Shown piece after piece: positions 39,901 to 50,407 of a stretch of DNA of 64,000 bases. Position 1 is the first letter of the stretch. The number at the start of each line of letters is the position of its first letter. Source of the stretch: Mimachlamys varia (Eukaryota; Mollusca; Bivalvia; Pectinida; Pectinidae); contig OX392530.1 of NCBI GenBank assembly GCA_947623455.1, positions 34,813,405 to 34,877,404 on the forward strand, read 5' to 3'. The notes below the pieces were generated by a model. That model was given only the letters and a program-made list of their open reading frames with translations. It did no database searches and had not been told where the DNA came from. The translations under genes were made by a program, and so were the position numbers.

Positions 39901-42900
39901 TTGTTGATATTTTGCCCCTATTTCAATTGATTTTGATATTATAGCTTTGTTGACGCTTTGGTATTATCTAATGTGTTATTAGTATTGTAGTCAAAACTTG
40001 TCAGGATTATTCTGATTATTCCTACATTGTAAGAATCAATGCAATTCGAAGCTTTGAAGTTTTGTTACTATTAACAATCTTATAATGGAGTAAACGAAAA
40101 AATACCTTAACAGAGAGAGAGAACAAATATTTTTAGAGAGAGAAAGCATATCGTAACGAGAGAAAAATAACCTTTACAATTAGAGACAAATACCTTTACA
40201 GATATAGAAAAAAAACCTTTACAAAGACATGGTCATTTAACAGGTTACTGGTGATAACAATGTTCAAATTACAGATGAGCACAGGAATTTTAGTTTATAT
40301 AACAACCCAATATACTGGTCCAGTCCACCCCGCACTACAGTGTGTAGAATCACAGACTGTACTTACATTGGTTACAATACATTGGTCCATTCAAACCCGC
40401 ACTACAGTGTGTAGAATCACAGACTCCGTTGTCAGGGTTACAGCCATGTTTACAGTTGGTACAACTGTGTTGACACTGGTCACCATACGTATATGTAAAG
40501 CAACCTGGCAAGTTTATTGTCTAAACTGAATTCATATTATTCACAAACATTATATAAAGATATATATAAAGAAACGTAAAACGTAAACAGACTTTGCCGC
40601 AATGCCTTTCTGCCTTCTCAGGCTTCTTTAGACGGACTCTATAATAAATAAATTTAGAATAAATATTTCCAAAATGACATTCAGATGCATATTAATAAAC
40701 TTTATGAAACAACCAATACATCATTTGATGGAACGTGTCTATGATTAGTACGTTTTGTACCTTGTCACCTTCATCAGATAAATAACAAGCAAAGCGTATG
40801 CAAACGAAGGAATTAATTGTGTACGAGTTGGTAACGACAAATCCTTCGTTTCGTCTTCGCTGTTAGGCGTATGTACAATAGTAAAGTTCACCCGATCAGA
40901 AAGATAGTAGGCGGATTGGAGTCTCAGATATACAAATCAGCAATCACAGACCGTGCCATAGAGAGAAATATAGTGATTGACTGGGAACATTCCAAAGTGC
41001 TATACAGAGAGGGATACCTGCTGAGGCGGCAGATCAAAGAGGCCATCTGGATACGCCGCAGTGGACCGATTCTGAATCAAATTAAGGGTGCTCACAAACT
41101 CTCGCACATATATGACCAAGTCTTAATCAAGGCGTAGTTGAATCGGGTTATTTCGGTACAATAACTCTACTATTGTATACACGCCTGACAGCTTAGACAA
41201 AAACACTGATATTTGTCATTACCAATTTATGAACAATTTCTACCGTTGTATGCATACGCTTTGCTGGTCATTTGTCTGATGAAGGTGAGACAGTGTACAC
41301 AATGTTTACAAATTTAAAATTTGCACTAGCGTAGTAATCCTGCTTGATGAAATAAACAATAATAGAGATATTAGCTACGGTATCATTTACACATCAGAAC
41401 ACATTCTAAGCAAGCTGAATGTGATCCTGGGAAGCTAGTACGCTTTATATATAATATACATGTACATACATAATATGAAATTAATAAGTCGTCTCTTATT
41501 CTGCAACCAATTATATCTTACGTTAAGTAACGTATCAACAAACATTACCATACACGTCTACCTCACATACGTCCATATGCGCTTGGTCTGGTGTTCTTTC
41601 AATGGTGATAATCACTCTCTGACCGGTTACGTTACACGAGGTGATGTTTTGAGTGACGTCAGGGAGGCCGGGGTCTACATCCTCGTAACACTTGTTACCA
41701 GACAGTACACCGGTATAATTTGCTATCCACACATCAAAGCCATCGGCCCGTTCTGAAAAGAGGAGCAAAGTCAGATAAAAATTACAAGAGTAAAAAGGAA
41801 ACGCCAAACTTGAACTATATAAAACTTCTATTATATAAATGTAAACATGTTGTGTTCGCCGAAATATCAGTAAATATTAACATTCACAACTGACACACAC
41901 TGTTCCTTATTGCCGTTTTTTATTAAATAAAATGCAATTAAAATAATATGGATTATGTTGTGTAATAGTAATACATGTTATGCATCGCAGATAAAAGATA
42001 GAAAGGTAACAGCAAGACTTCTGTCTTAACCTACACAGACTCGTTAAGATAAAAATATATAATAATGAATGAATATTATACAAAAGAAGTTTGTTTATTT
42101 TAAATGAAGCGATTATTGGAAAGACTTTTTTCACTTGATCCAGCAGCATGACGTCACGCGCATGTACAATAATGTGAGGTATTTTGTTCGTTGCGTCACT
42201 GATGTTGTTCCAATGCAAAGAATATAATTAATTTGCATGTTTTTTGTATATTTGCTATATCTTTTTATCGCAGTCTTATATGTCACGACAAGGGATCTGT
42301 TTTTTATCATAATACAAAACATTATGAAGTTGAAATATAAACAACCATGTGTAAAGGGGAAGTGGCGATGAGGGATATAGTCGAAAATATGTTGCGTAGG
42401 CACAGTTAGACACATGAAGTAGGGCTGTGGAAATGATACACAAATTGGATAGGGAATTGATTTTTTATTGGTTATTGTGTATAATTATAATCCATGGATT
42501 AGGTATTATTTAACTTCTTTAGCATACTATTAATCTCAATATGGTCTAGTAGTACTGTAATTGCTACTAAATTAAAACAGCTGAATAGTAATATTCACAT
42601 AAAAGATCGTTATCCTTACAAATTAATGAAATTTCGTCAGTAGTTGTTAAATACATAATCTTATAAATAGAACTAGTTATATTTCAATTTGGTAATATGA
42701 TTATGTAAGGCGTACAAAACACAATCTTATTAAAATACAGCTTCTCACTATATACTGTCGTGTCAATATGACAATATAATTATGGAGGAGCTGTATCTTA
42801 ATAAGATTGGCAAAAACTCGTCTGGCGTACGTAATGCGTGAATTATCGAAAGTTGTATTTTGGTGTGACCGAATGTTTTATTTGTTCATGATTATTACTC

Positions 42901-45309
42901 ATAGTTAACAGTCAGAATTTATAATACAGTGCAATTTCCCGAAACCTATCCTTCTCTAAACCGATCACCTATTCATACCGAACAAAATGTCCATGTACGG
43001 AATGTTTTTATTTATTGTTATTATAGTAATGAAAAACTTCCAAATACCGATCACCTCTTCATACCGAACTAAATGTCCATGTACGGAACGATTTTTTTTA
43101 TTATCGTAATTAAAAACTTCCAAATACCGATCCCTCTGAATTCCTAACTGATTTTGTGTTCGGAATGGATAAAATTACTCAAAAAGTGCTTCTGTCAACC
43201 GGCCTGAGCGAACATGACTCGAGTTCCGACCACCCGACCGTGAAATACACACATGTGACCATTGTCGTCGTCAGTTTTGCGCCTTGGGACATATGTCCAT
43301 GTAAATGTAGATAGAGTTCCACCCAGACTTATATATATTTAACTATGTGCTTGTGTGATCATTAGGCTACTCAACACCGTCAAGATGAAAACATCTTGTC
43401 AAAACAACATGCTTCCGTGAAGCGCTACGATCTGTTTATCGTAAGAAAAGAAGTAGAGCTAGAAAACCGCACTTTAGCATCTAATTTTAATGAGGCCCCG
43501 ATGGGATTATTTTAACAGCGGATAAATACACACACTATACGGAAGCCAATGCCGGGTGTTATTTTAAGAGGTAATGAGTAAAACAAAAATACAGCGCAAA
43601 CTTCGCTCTCTACAGGCCATTCCGGAGTCATTTGCATTTCGCATGATAGCCTCACTTAAGTTCAATGCTAATTTTTATTGTATTCATAGGTGTATAGATA
43701 CAGTCTAGACCTCTGGACAATAGCATGACGTCATGTTGACGCCATATTGACCAACGTTACGTCAACGCTTTACACGACGCCTCAGATTATAAACATTATA
43801 GCTTTACGTTAAACATTAAGCTGGTCTTGATTTCCGAAAACCTACCATACAATGATAATATAATATTAATAAAATAGACACAAATGACATGACAATGTAT
43901 TAGATAATTATAACCATTGAACGTTTGCTAGATTGAATTTAATGTAAAAAGTAATGCAAGCTGGGTGCCAGATAAATATAATGACTTTCTATGCTGTTGA
44001 TCTTGTACCCAGATCTATAATGATAATAAATACTGTATAGTCTGGCAGACGTTCAATGATTAAATACATGAACGTAATGTCTAAATGTAAGTTTTTAAAA
44101 ATCATGCTACCAATTTCATTGGAACGCATGGGCGATCGAGATATATAGCGACTCACTGTTTTGTCCCTTATTATATGGTCACAGATTCTCGAGATTCACC
44201 GGGGAAACCAATATTCGTAAAGGAACGGACAATATATAAAGTGCCTGATCTGTTTGCTGACTCGGGTATTCACACAGTTTGAAAACCGTCAGAACAAGTG
44301 ATATACCGAAAACCATTCACCAAATACAACAGAAGCGAGTTATGACCATACAATATGTATGCGGAACTAAATGTTTTACCATCTATAATTGCCATTCTTG
44401 ATATAATGTTGAGAGTGTATTGACATATTCTCACTAAGATACTATCCTTAATTTGTATGTATCGACAAGTACATATTTTTATTATTTAATTAGAAGTAAT
44501 AGTGATTAAACAGCAACCCACCTGGACTTCGAAATACGATGTCGATTCTCTGTATCCTTGCCTTAGAAGGTAAAGTTCCTCTCCACCAGACACCAGTATA
44601 ACCATCAGCAGAGGCCATACAGCCACCTGTATCAAAAGGGCCGTAATGTCCGTCTGTTGTGCGAGACAATGGGTTAGATGGAAGCATAGGAGTTCCATCA
44701 AGTGTCAACTGCTTCTTTAGGTTGACTTCAAAATAAAAATAAATCATCAAATCAATCAAACCGAGACAGCACACATGACTGAAGTCATAGAACATAACGA
44801 CATCGATATGTGTTTTAGGAAGTGTACATTAAATCAGTCACATTTTCTGAGTTTTGTTGTTATGGTAAAATATAAAAGTTGTTACTTTGTGTGTACAGTG
44901 TACATAGCGGCTAGCGAAGGTATTCGTCTCAGAAGTAGCCTCAACACCGCTTTACAGGGATAAAATATGAGACCTTTTAGGTCATTGTGCTCTCCCATAA
45001 CAAAACATAATATCTGTAATCTATAACTTCAAGTAAGGGCACAAAAGATATATGTGATATATTGCTGTTGCTTATCTTTAAATCACAGACTTATTTAACT
45101 CATCACGATGACAGACAAATTGTGTTCCGTTTTTAAATGATCAGAGATACAAAAATAAATTCACCTCACCTGATCGCAATGAGTAACGATTTACAATAAA
45201 CACCTTACACAATAAACAATGTAATCTTACTACTTGTTCGGATCTCTGGAACCAAACCCAACAAAAGTATCCAAAACACTATAGGCACGTTTCCTGAAGG
45301 CCTCTCCAT
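27815..45309 (-). CDS. Gene 2: complete lectin-like/EGF/TM receptor, MEGF10/Draper-like (15 exons)
   Basis: Predicted cell-surface receptor of 716 residues. Exons, 5' to 3': 45231-45309, 44522-44725, 41549-41752, 40367-40504, 38538-38672, 37626-37760, 36328-36462, 34927-35061, 34195-34335, 33862-33996, 32692-32829, 32104-32238, 30087-30182, 29473-29661, 27815-27966. All introns are GT-AG by inspection and all junctions are phase 1; the joined length is 2151 nt including the stop. Order: signal peptide, galactose-binding-like domain (about residues 27-162), ten EGF-like modules (about 163-603), transmembrane segment, tail with YEVA, YEKL and YDTV. EGF modules with eight cysteines spaced as in laminin/SREC/MEGF proteins and a short tyrosine tail suggest an engulfment or pattern-recognition receptor; that role is inference from family resemblance. 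Alternatives are a secreted splice form or a member of the molluscan receptor-phosphatase families that share such ectodomains, but no phosphatase domain follows here. Confidence 0.85.
29473..29661 (-). CDS. Gene 2 exon 14: transmembrane exon
   Basis: 63 codons. A small-residue GIGAGLG stretch leads into a hydrophobic helix that contains one Asn (VVNIVLVILVIIL), followed by the stop-transfer RRLSMKNK and a cytoplasmic juxtamembrane segment ending QADI. The donor is GTAACT. The Asn inside the helix is absent from gene 3 (VVIIVLV). Confidence 0.85.
29866..29945 (+). repeat. Dispersed repeat (GGGTGTCGTCGA family), copy 1
   Basis: GCGGGTGTCGTCGACGAAACAGAAGACGC followed by a T-rich stretch. Recurs at 39822-39900. 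Family unidentified. Confidence 0.45.
30087..30182 (-). CDS. Gene 2 exon 13: short EGF module 10, membrane-proximal
   Basis: 32 codons with six cysteines (DCQ, NC, VCPHDC, LC, YC). Same length class as the short modules of gene 1. The gene 3 homologue is at 56560-56655. Confidence 0.85.
31462..31553 (-). pseudogene. Relict short EGF exon in gene 2 intron
   Basis: Reads FYDKSCPQNRKKGFCYQTNGNCE and aligns with gene 1 exon 13 (FCDKSCPHNCKHGICNQTNGHCK). Two cysteines are lost, a stop follows at once, and neither a GT donor nor an AG acceptor is found at the homologous positions. In gene 3 the matching stretch (near 57760) is deleted. Confidence 0.7.
32104..32238 (-). CDS. Gene 2 exon 12: EGF module 9 (type F)
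   Basis: 45 codons, eight cysteines (FGANC, QCHC, GGC, GIC, SGC, GDTC), donor GTTAGT. Strongly matched by gene 3 at 58292-58426, with identical length and splice sites. Confidence 0.85.
32692..32829 (-). CDS. Gene 2 exon 11: EGF module 8 (type C)
   Basis: 46 codons starting CPENLFGEDC, with CHCKTTGC, GNC, SSDGC and SSC. The donor is GTAAGA. Its gene 1 orthologue is the exon at 17419-17556. Confidence 0.85.
33290..33446. mobile_element. 157-bp foldback in gene 2 intron
   Basis: AAGACTCTTTC...GAAAGAGTCTT ends and arms that include TAGGATAGGGATA, CCACCCGAGGG and CACAAAATGTGGT pair along almost the whole length. Confidence 0.75.
33862..33996 (-). CDS. Gene 2 exon 10: EGF module 7
   Basis: 45 codons, eight cysteines (FGKSC, QCRC, IEC, GTCDIPGC, WMGTSC), donor GTAAAT, acceptor TTTTCTCTAG. 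No counterpart was recognised in gene 1. Confidence 0.8.
34195..34335 (-). CDS. Gene 2 exon 9: EGF module 6
   Basis: 47 codons, eight cysteines (FGKGC, RCHC, PGCDKATGTC, AGC, SSC), ending CSQ before donor GTAAAT. Two codons longer than type A/B modules through an insertion before AGCLDGW. No counterpart was found in gene 1. Confidence 0.8.
34927..35061 (-). CDS. Gene 2 exon 8: EGF module 5 (type B')
   Basis: 45 codons, eight cysteines, donor GTAAGT. It differs from exon 6 at only a few residues (for example EPGWMGMSC against TAGWMGESC). Confidence 0.85.
35319..35459. mobile_element. MITE-like element with 22-bp inverted ends
   Basis: GACCTGACAGAAATATGTTG at the left and its near-complement (two mismatches over 22 bp) at 35438-35459. 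The internal 97 bp is unpaired. Confidence 0.5.
35640..36327 (-). mobile_element. Non-LTR (LINE) 3' remnant, reverse transcriptase C terminus
   Basis: Translated minus strand gives SYIRPVLEYSDVLWDKC, a region rich in RxGTPHHILY, then KSFFPATMKTWNVLDSSV and CGAPRED across frames, the usual order at the end of CR1/Jockey-type ORF2. Frame breaks show decay. It abuts gene 2 exon 7. Confidence 0.65.
36328..36462 (-). CDS. Gene 2 exon 7: EGF module 4 (type A')
   Basis: 45 codons, eight cysteines (FGENC, ECNC, PGCN, GVCNITGC, GNSC). The donor GTTGGT is the one used by its gene 1 homologue. A LINE remnant begins about six bases past the exon end, so almost no native intron sequence remains beside the donor. 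Confidence 0.8.
37626..37760 (-). CDS. Gene 2 exon 6: EGF module 3 (type B)
   Basis: 45 codons, eight cysteines (FGENC, TCHC, PGCN, GHCNVPGC, WMGESC). The donor is GTAAGT. Paralogous to exon 8 and to gene 1 exon 6. Confidence 0.85.
38538..38672 (-). CDS. Gene 2 exon 5: EGF module 2 (type A)
   Basis: 45 codons, eight cysteines: FGENC, ECRC, PGC, GLC, PGC, SSC. The donor is GTCGGT. Near identical to exon 7 and to gene 1 exon 5, so it is part of a duplicated exon pair. Confidence 0.85.
38673..40366. other. Gene 2 intron 4
   Basis: About 1.7 kb. Holds the dispersed repeat at 39822 and one extra exon-derived unit near 40300-40366; otherwise AT-rich. Confidence 0.5.
39822..39900 (+). repeat. Dispersed repeat (GGGTGTCGTCGA family), copy 2
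   Basis: GCGGGTGTCGTCGATGAAGCAGAAGACGC, then CTTACTCTTACGGAACACCTGG. In gene 2 intron 4. Confidence 0.45.
40367..40504 (-). CDS. Gene 2 exon 4: EGF module 1
   Basis: 46 codons with C-x8-C, then CTNC, CKHGC, VCDSTHC and YCNQ. The 3' end and its donor GTAAGT are tandemly duplicated once downstream (next copy about 40300-40366), a short version of the long array in gene 1. Confidence 0.75.
40766..41287 (+). mobile_element. Penelope-like element remnant, copy 2
   Basis: Inverted ends of about 42 bp (40766-40806 and 41244-41287). The inner ORF 40871-41137 reads SAITDRAIERNIVIDWE, KVLYREGYLLRRQIKEAIWIR and ends LSHIYDQ, matching the region around and after the GIY-YIG endonuclease of Penelope-like elements as I know them. 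It was carried along by the segmental duplication. Confidence 0.6.
41549..41752 (-). CDS. Gene 2 exon 3: C-terminal half of F5/8C-like domain
   Basis: 68 codons beginning RADGFDVW and ending MDVCEVDVYG. The terminal C-E-V-D-V-Y-G is the closing strand typical of fucolectin-type domains, and two internal cysteines (GNKCYEDV and ITSCNVTG) can pair. Contains N-glycosylation sequons NYT, NIT and NVT. One codon shorter than the gene 1 exon at 20335-20541. Confidence 0.8.
42915..43580. mobile_element. Copy-2-specific insertion with internal tandem repeat
   Basis: Sequence absent from the homologous intron of gene 1 (near 21745). Begins with about 2.5 copies of an ~85-bp unit (CCGATCACCTATTCATACCG...TGTCCATGTACGGAA). 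No coding signal. Confidence 0.5.
44522..44725 (-). CDS. Gene 2 exon 2: N-terminal half of F5/8C-like (fucolectin-type) domain
   Basis: 68 codons. The order TTDG, YGPFDTGGC, TGVWW, then a strand ending RIDIVFRSPG matches the first half of galactose-binding-like folds of the F5/8C/tachylectin-4 type, where a conserved DG and WW(x) core precede an I-x-I/V strand. The donor is GTGGGT. Extracellular ligand binding, perhaps to carbohydrate, is inferred from the fold. Confidence 0.8.
45231..45309 (-). CDS. Gene 2 exon 1: signal peptide
   Basis: The ATG is at 45307-45309. The 26-residue start is a charged MER followed by a hydrophobic stretch (IVFWILLLGL), a typical secretory signal. The donor GTAAGA follows at 45230. 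The gene 1 exon at 23319-23382 is its homologue, which supports this start; this copy carries five extra residues after MERP. Confidence 0.75.
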
Positions 45310-45359
45310 CCCAAGCGATGGTATATCACTGGTAGTGGTCTTAATTTAAAACTTAACTC

Positions 45360-45460
45360 TAGTCCACGTACGAATGATCATACCATTTGGTCGTACGTAT
45401 ACACACCAACGCTACACCTACTGTAACATATTTAGACCAGGAAGTAGTATAAATACGTAA
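45360..45460 (-). promoter_or_regulatory. Putative gene 2 promoter region
   Basis: A TATTTATA box-like sequence (45448-45455 on the opposite strand) lies about 140 bases upstream of the ATG, next to an ETS-like CTTCCTGG. A CGTACG...CGTACG inverted motif spans about 45367-45399. Gene 1 keeps the GGTCGTACGTA and CTTCCT parts (about 23455-23520) but its TATA-like stretch differs. No start site can be placed from sequence alone. Confidence 0.3.
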
Positions 45461-46539
45461 CGGACAACACAGTGAGTAGTCTGTACACTTAAACAGGTCA
45501 ATTGCGACTTATTAGTATTATGACAGTTTATAGACGCATTCCAAAGGTTTCCTTTTGATTTGAATTCTTTACCTCGATCTTTTTAACAATATAAAAAACA
45601 ACTTATCGATTAATATATTACTATATACACGGAAAAGATGGCATGCGATAATTAAGAAGATAAGATAATTCGTTTCGTGTTTACATTACAGTACTATGAT
45701 ACCCTATATGCACACCACAGTACATGTGGAGAACAGAACTAGCTAGACGCTACCATTCATCGACATTGGATCTCATGCATTGAACTGTGTGATTGTTAAT
45801 GTAAAGAGTTACCTAACTCTATGTTAAATGTCAGCGATTCAAAGGGACATTTCGTGGCAGTTAAAGAAATACCCGTTATGCGTCATTATTTTTACAAGTC
45901 CCACGCAGTTAGTTTTTTAGCTATACGGAAGCTCGACACGTCTTCTTTAACCATTAACTACATGTAAGACATTACAGACATCGGACTATATTATATCAAT
46001 TAAGTTGTAATATTTGTTAAATTAGTCAATTGAAAGAATTATTTTCTTACATTATGCATTACACTGTATTGTCTTTCTGCTACAACATACAATACATTTT
46101 CAGCATGGAAGTGGAATAATGTATAATAAATACAATATATACATATTGTACCAGGGTTACACCAGCATTTTTAATAGAATTATTAAGCTACCTAGCTCAC
46201 ACAAACACATACATTCCACGGACTTGTATGTGTGAGTGATCAGGTTTTGTATTGTCCATTGTGCTAAATTGGTCGACCGGTATTGGACAGTCACGCAACC
46301 GTTCAAATTACGGCAGCCCCGACTCGTTAACCTCCTTTACCTTAAATGCACAATTACCATTGATACACCATATCATGTCCTTAGTAATCACATACATATC
46401 TCGAGGGTGTACATGTATAGATGGTACATAGAAAACAACGTTTTACCAAGCTGCAAGGGTTGTTCACCTCGATCGTACCGTACATGAAATAAATATGTCT
46501 CAACAATCTGGCCACGTGTGTTTTTTAGTATACATATCT

Positions 46540-48250
46540 TAGTGTCCACTGCTAACTACTGTTAACGTTCTGGTGATTATTGTATATGTTCTGATGTCTA
46601 CTGTACACATTCTTATGTATACTGTTTACGTTCTGATGGCTAGTGTACACGTTCTGATGTCTATTGGACATGTTCTGATGTCTACTGTACACGTTCTGAT
46701 GTCTAGTGTACACGTTCTGATGTCTACTGTACACGTTCTGATGGCTACTGTACACGTTCTGATGTCTACTGTACACATTCTGATGTATACTGTTTACGTT
46801 CTGATGGCTAGTGTACACGTTCTGATGTCTATTGTACATGTTCTGATGTCTACTGTTCACGTTCTGATGTCTACTGTACACCTTCTGATGGCTAGTGTAC
46901 ATGTTCTGATGTCTACTGTACACGTTCTGATGTCTACTGTACACGTTCTGATGGCTAGTGTTCATGTTCTGATGTCTACTGTACATATTCTGATGTATAC
47001 TGTACACGTTCTGATGTCTACAGTACATGTTCTGATGTCTACTGTACACGTTCTGATGTCTACTGTACTGGTTCTGATGTCTATTGTACACGTTCTGATG
47101 TCTACTGTACACGTTCTGATGTCTACTGTACACATTCTGATGTCTACTGTGCACGTTCTGATGTCTACTGTACACATTCTGATGTCTACTGTACACGTTC
47201 TGATGTCTACTGTACACATTCTGGTGTATACTGTACAAGTTCTGATGTCTAATGTACACATTCTGATGTATACTGTATACGTTCTGATGTCTACTGTACA
47301 CGTTCTGATGTCTACTGTACACGTTCTGATGTCTATTGTACATAATTTGATGTCTACGATACACGTTCTGATGTCTACTGTATACTTTCTGATGTCTACT
47401 GTACACGTTCTGATGTCTACTGTACACGTTCTGATGTCTACTGTTAATGTTCTGATGTCTATTGTACATAATTTGATGTCTACGATACACGTTCTGATGT
47501 CTACTGTATACGTATTGGTATCTACTGTACACGTTCTGGTGTATAATTTACACGTTTTGATGTCTACTGTACACATTCAGATGTATTATGTAAACGTTTT
47601 GATGTCTATTTTACACGTTTTGATATACATATATGTATAATGTAAACGTTCTGATATCTACTGTACATGTTCTGTTGTCTACTGTATACGTTTTGATGTC
47701 TACTTCACACATTCTGATGTCTAATGTTAACATTCTGATGTCTACTGTACATAATTTGATGTCTACGATACACGTTCTGATGTCTACTCTTCGTGTTCTG
47801 ATGTCTACTTAACACGTTCTGATGTCAACAGTACATGTACTGATGTTCACTCTACACGTTTTGATGTCTACCGTGCATAGTTTTATGTCTGCTGTACACG
47901 TTCTGATATCTACTGTACATGTTCTGATGTCTACTGTACATAGTTTGATGTCTACTATACAAGTTATAATATCTACTGTACATGTTCTAATGTCTGTCTA
48001 CCGTACAGAGTTGGATGTCTACTGTACAAGTTCTGATGTCTACAGTACATATTTGATGTCCACTGTACACGTTCTGATCTCAATTGTAAATGTTCTGATG
48101 TGTACTGTACGTGTTCTGATGTCTACTGTACACGTTCCGATGTCTACTGTACATGATCTGATGTCTACTGTTCATGTTCTGATGTCTACTGTATACGTTC
48201 CGATGTCTACTGTATACGTGCTGATGTCTGTATATGTCATAATCTGTAAT
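46540..48250. repeat. 21-bp minisatellite, copy 2
   Basis: Same consensus as 25100-26215, about 80 units. A higher-order block that includes GTACATAATTTGATGTCTAC recurs near 47340, 47460 and 47750. Long heptapeptide ORFs (up to 355 codons) on both strands are a by-product of the period. Confidence 0.9.
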
Positions 48251-48822
48251 ATACACGTTTTGGGGTATTATTTGTACTATCTAATGCTTATTGAACTGAT
48301 TTGCAGGTAGGAATGTACACGTGTCGATATATTGCCTACATGTACACTGTTTCAAATCTACTATATTCTCATCAGTCTTACGTTAAAGCGTAGATATACC
48401 ACTCTCACACGTGTTGTAGGGTAATGATCACGAGCAAAACTAAATCATGGGCAATAACGTACGTTACCAAGGTTACTCTAGAATTATTGAGTCAATCTGT
48501 CAACAAATGTATACACTAGCTGTATATGGCTTACAGCAGTAAAAAAAAACTTAAAATAAAATACCATGTCAATGTTAGAGACTAGTTGAGTCAAATATTA
48601 TTTCGAAGATCGATTTTTGTTCCATATTTTGGAATACCCCCCTAACCTGCCCTCCCCGGTTAACGTGGGTAGGACCAAACATGTATATTTGGGCTATATG
48701 GTGGGTCTAAACCCTCTCACGCCATAGTAACTTGATCTATAGCCAACCAATGGTACCCCCTTTCCCCAAGAACCCCCCCCCCCTCTCTCTTTTGCTACAA
48801 AATATTTGAAAACTGCCCTAGT

Positions 48823-49430
48823 TCACGGAAATATCTGGATTAATGGGTGACTGTGGAAATAGTCTAAGGCCCCCTGAATCCCATTAATACAAATATTATT
48901 GCCCGAATAGGTTAGAGGCACGCCATCAGTCCTATACAATTTTTTTTCTTTGACATTTATTGTAGGGTGTCTTATAACTTTCCCGCCATTGCTCAAGAAC
49001 AATTTTTTGGCTGCAGAATTCACTCTCTTTCTGGCCTTGTCTACTTGTATGGATTTGTTTGCATCATGCCAGTAAAACCTGGGAAGCATATCAGACCAGA
49101 TAAATATTGTCTATGGTAGCAAAATCTTGAGGACCGAACACTCAATAATGTTGATGAGGCTCACAGACTTCTCGGAGGTAATGTCGTTAGCCCCAAGATG
49201 TATAATGAGAGTGTCTGGTGGTGGGGAGGCCTTAAGGTACTTCTGGATTGTCTCATCGAGTTCCCGCCACCTCATTCCTGACTTGCCATACCAGCGGACT
49301 GTAATGCCCGTACGACATTGAAGCCCAATAGATGATCCACCTTGCCTTGCGGTGACAAAGTTCCCTGCCCATCTGATATACGAGGAGCCAACAATCCAAA
49401 CAGAAGATCCTATAATGTAAACAACTGTGA
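48823..49430 (-). pseudogene. SGNH-hydrolase-like domain of the DIRS/Ngaro-like element
   Basis: Block I-like IVGSSYIRWA, block III-like IIHLGANDI and block V-like TDGVPLTYSGN are visible in order. The usual GDS and DGxHL residues are altered and a stop lies in the middle. SGNH domains occur in some Ngaro-type and L2/CR1 elements; this is recalled, not checked. Confidence 0.6.
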
Positions 49431-49519
49431 CATAATTAGATTGTGCTCTCTGTTGATAACCACGTACCCAGTAAACTGTATACCTGTATACCTAACATCC
49501 CTTGTAAGTCTATTGATGA

Positions 49520-50361
49520 ATGCCCGGCATCCTAATGTAAAGTGTATAGGCCCTAGATCTCCATCTCCCCCCATGATTTGATTGAATCATCATTAATGCC
49601 CCTGTTTGCTGCTTCAGTGTCTGCCCCTATACGGAAACTATAAGAGCGATAATGACCCGTTGTAATTCCACTGAAAACAAGCAATTTCTTTAGCACTGCT
49701 GAAAACTGATACCTAGTAAGGGGTTTTCCGTTGTAATGAACAAAGAGCTGCTGTTTAGCCGTCGTCGGACGTATTCTCAAATAACTGTGTATAGTTTTAA
49801 CTGGACAAACACGCTGATCTGCCATGACCACTTTGGAAATGATTAAAGAATATGACAGACCCATTTGATCTGTTTTTGATGCACATATGCACACCCTTAA
49901 TTTGTCTCCTTCCTTGGTAAACTGAATATCCCCTTTTTGAGAGGCCTAGAAAACTTGTCATTAGTTGATGCAGCTGTAAACTCTTCAACCCTGAGAAAAC
50001 CAAAAAAGGCTAAACTGAAAGCAGCTGAGAACAAGCTAGACTCATACTGGGATGAACACACTGAGTGGAGAGATATTATTAACCTACCCAGCAGGAAAAG
50101 TGTAATTGGGGCTCTGATATCCACCCGTTTGTCTCCCCTTTTTGGCCCCTCCAGGAGTTTAAAAACTATAAAACGTTTTGTGTTGTCTATCACCCCTCGA
50201 ATTTTATGAAAGTTAATGTATGTACAAATAGTACTAGGTGCACGATGATTAAGTGACAAGAAAGCGATGTAATTAGCAACATGAGATATAGGAATAGGCC
50301 ATTCCTGTGGAAGATTTAATTGGACCAGATAGTTTTTTAAATTGTTGGTATGCATTATCAT
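49520..50361 (-). pseudogene. DIRS-like tyrosine recombinase
   Basis: The N-terminal helices and FFGFLRVEEF (first catalytic Arg) are present. The C-terminal box reads SYSFRIGA where family members usually have SHSFRiGa, so the HxxR histidine is Tyr. The GRW...YIR segment with the nucleophile Tyr (49530-49565) lies in another frame after a six-G run, and an intervening stop truncates the ORF. Confidence 0.7.
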
Positions 50362-50407
50362 AAGCAGCCCTAGTACTATGTGCGATAGAATTTGCTAAGA
50401 GTTTGCG

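Noticed and set aside
46552..47640. ORFs of 326 and 355 codons on opposite strands
   Set aside because: Pure products of the 21-bp tandem repeat; both strands are open for the same reason.
49937..50209. Plus-strand ORF of 90 codons
   Set aside because: Antisense to the tyrosine recombinase of the DIRS-like element.
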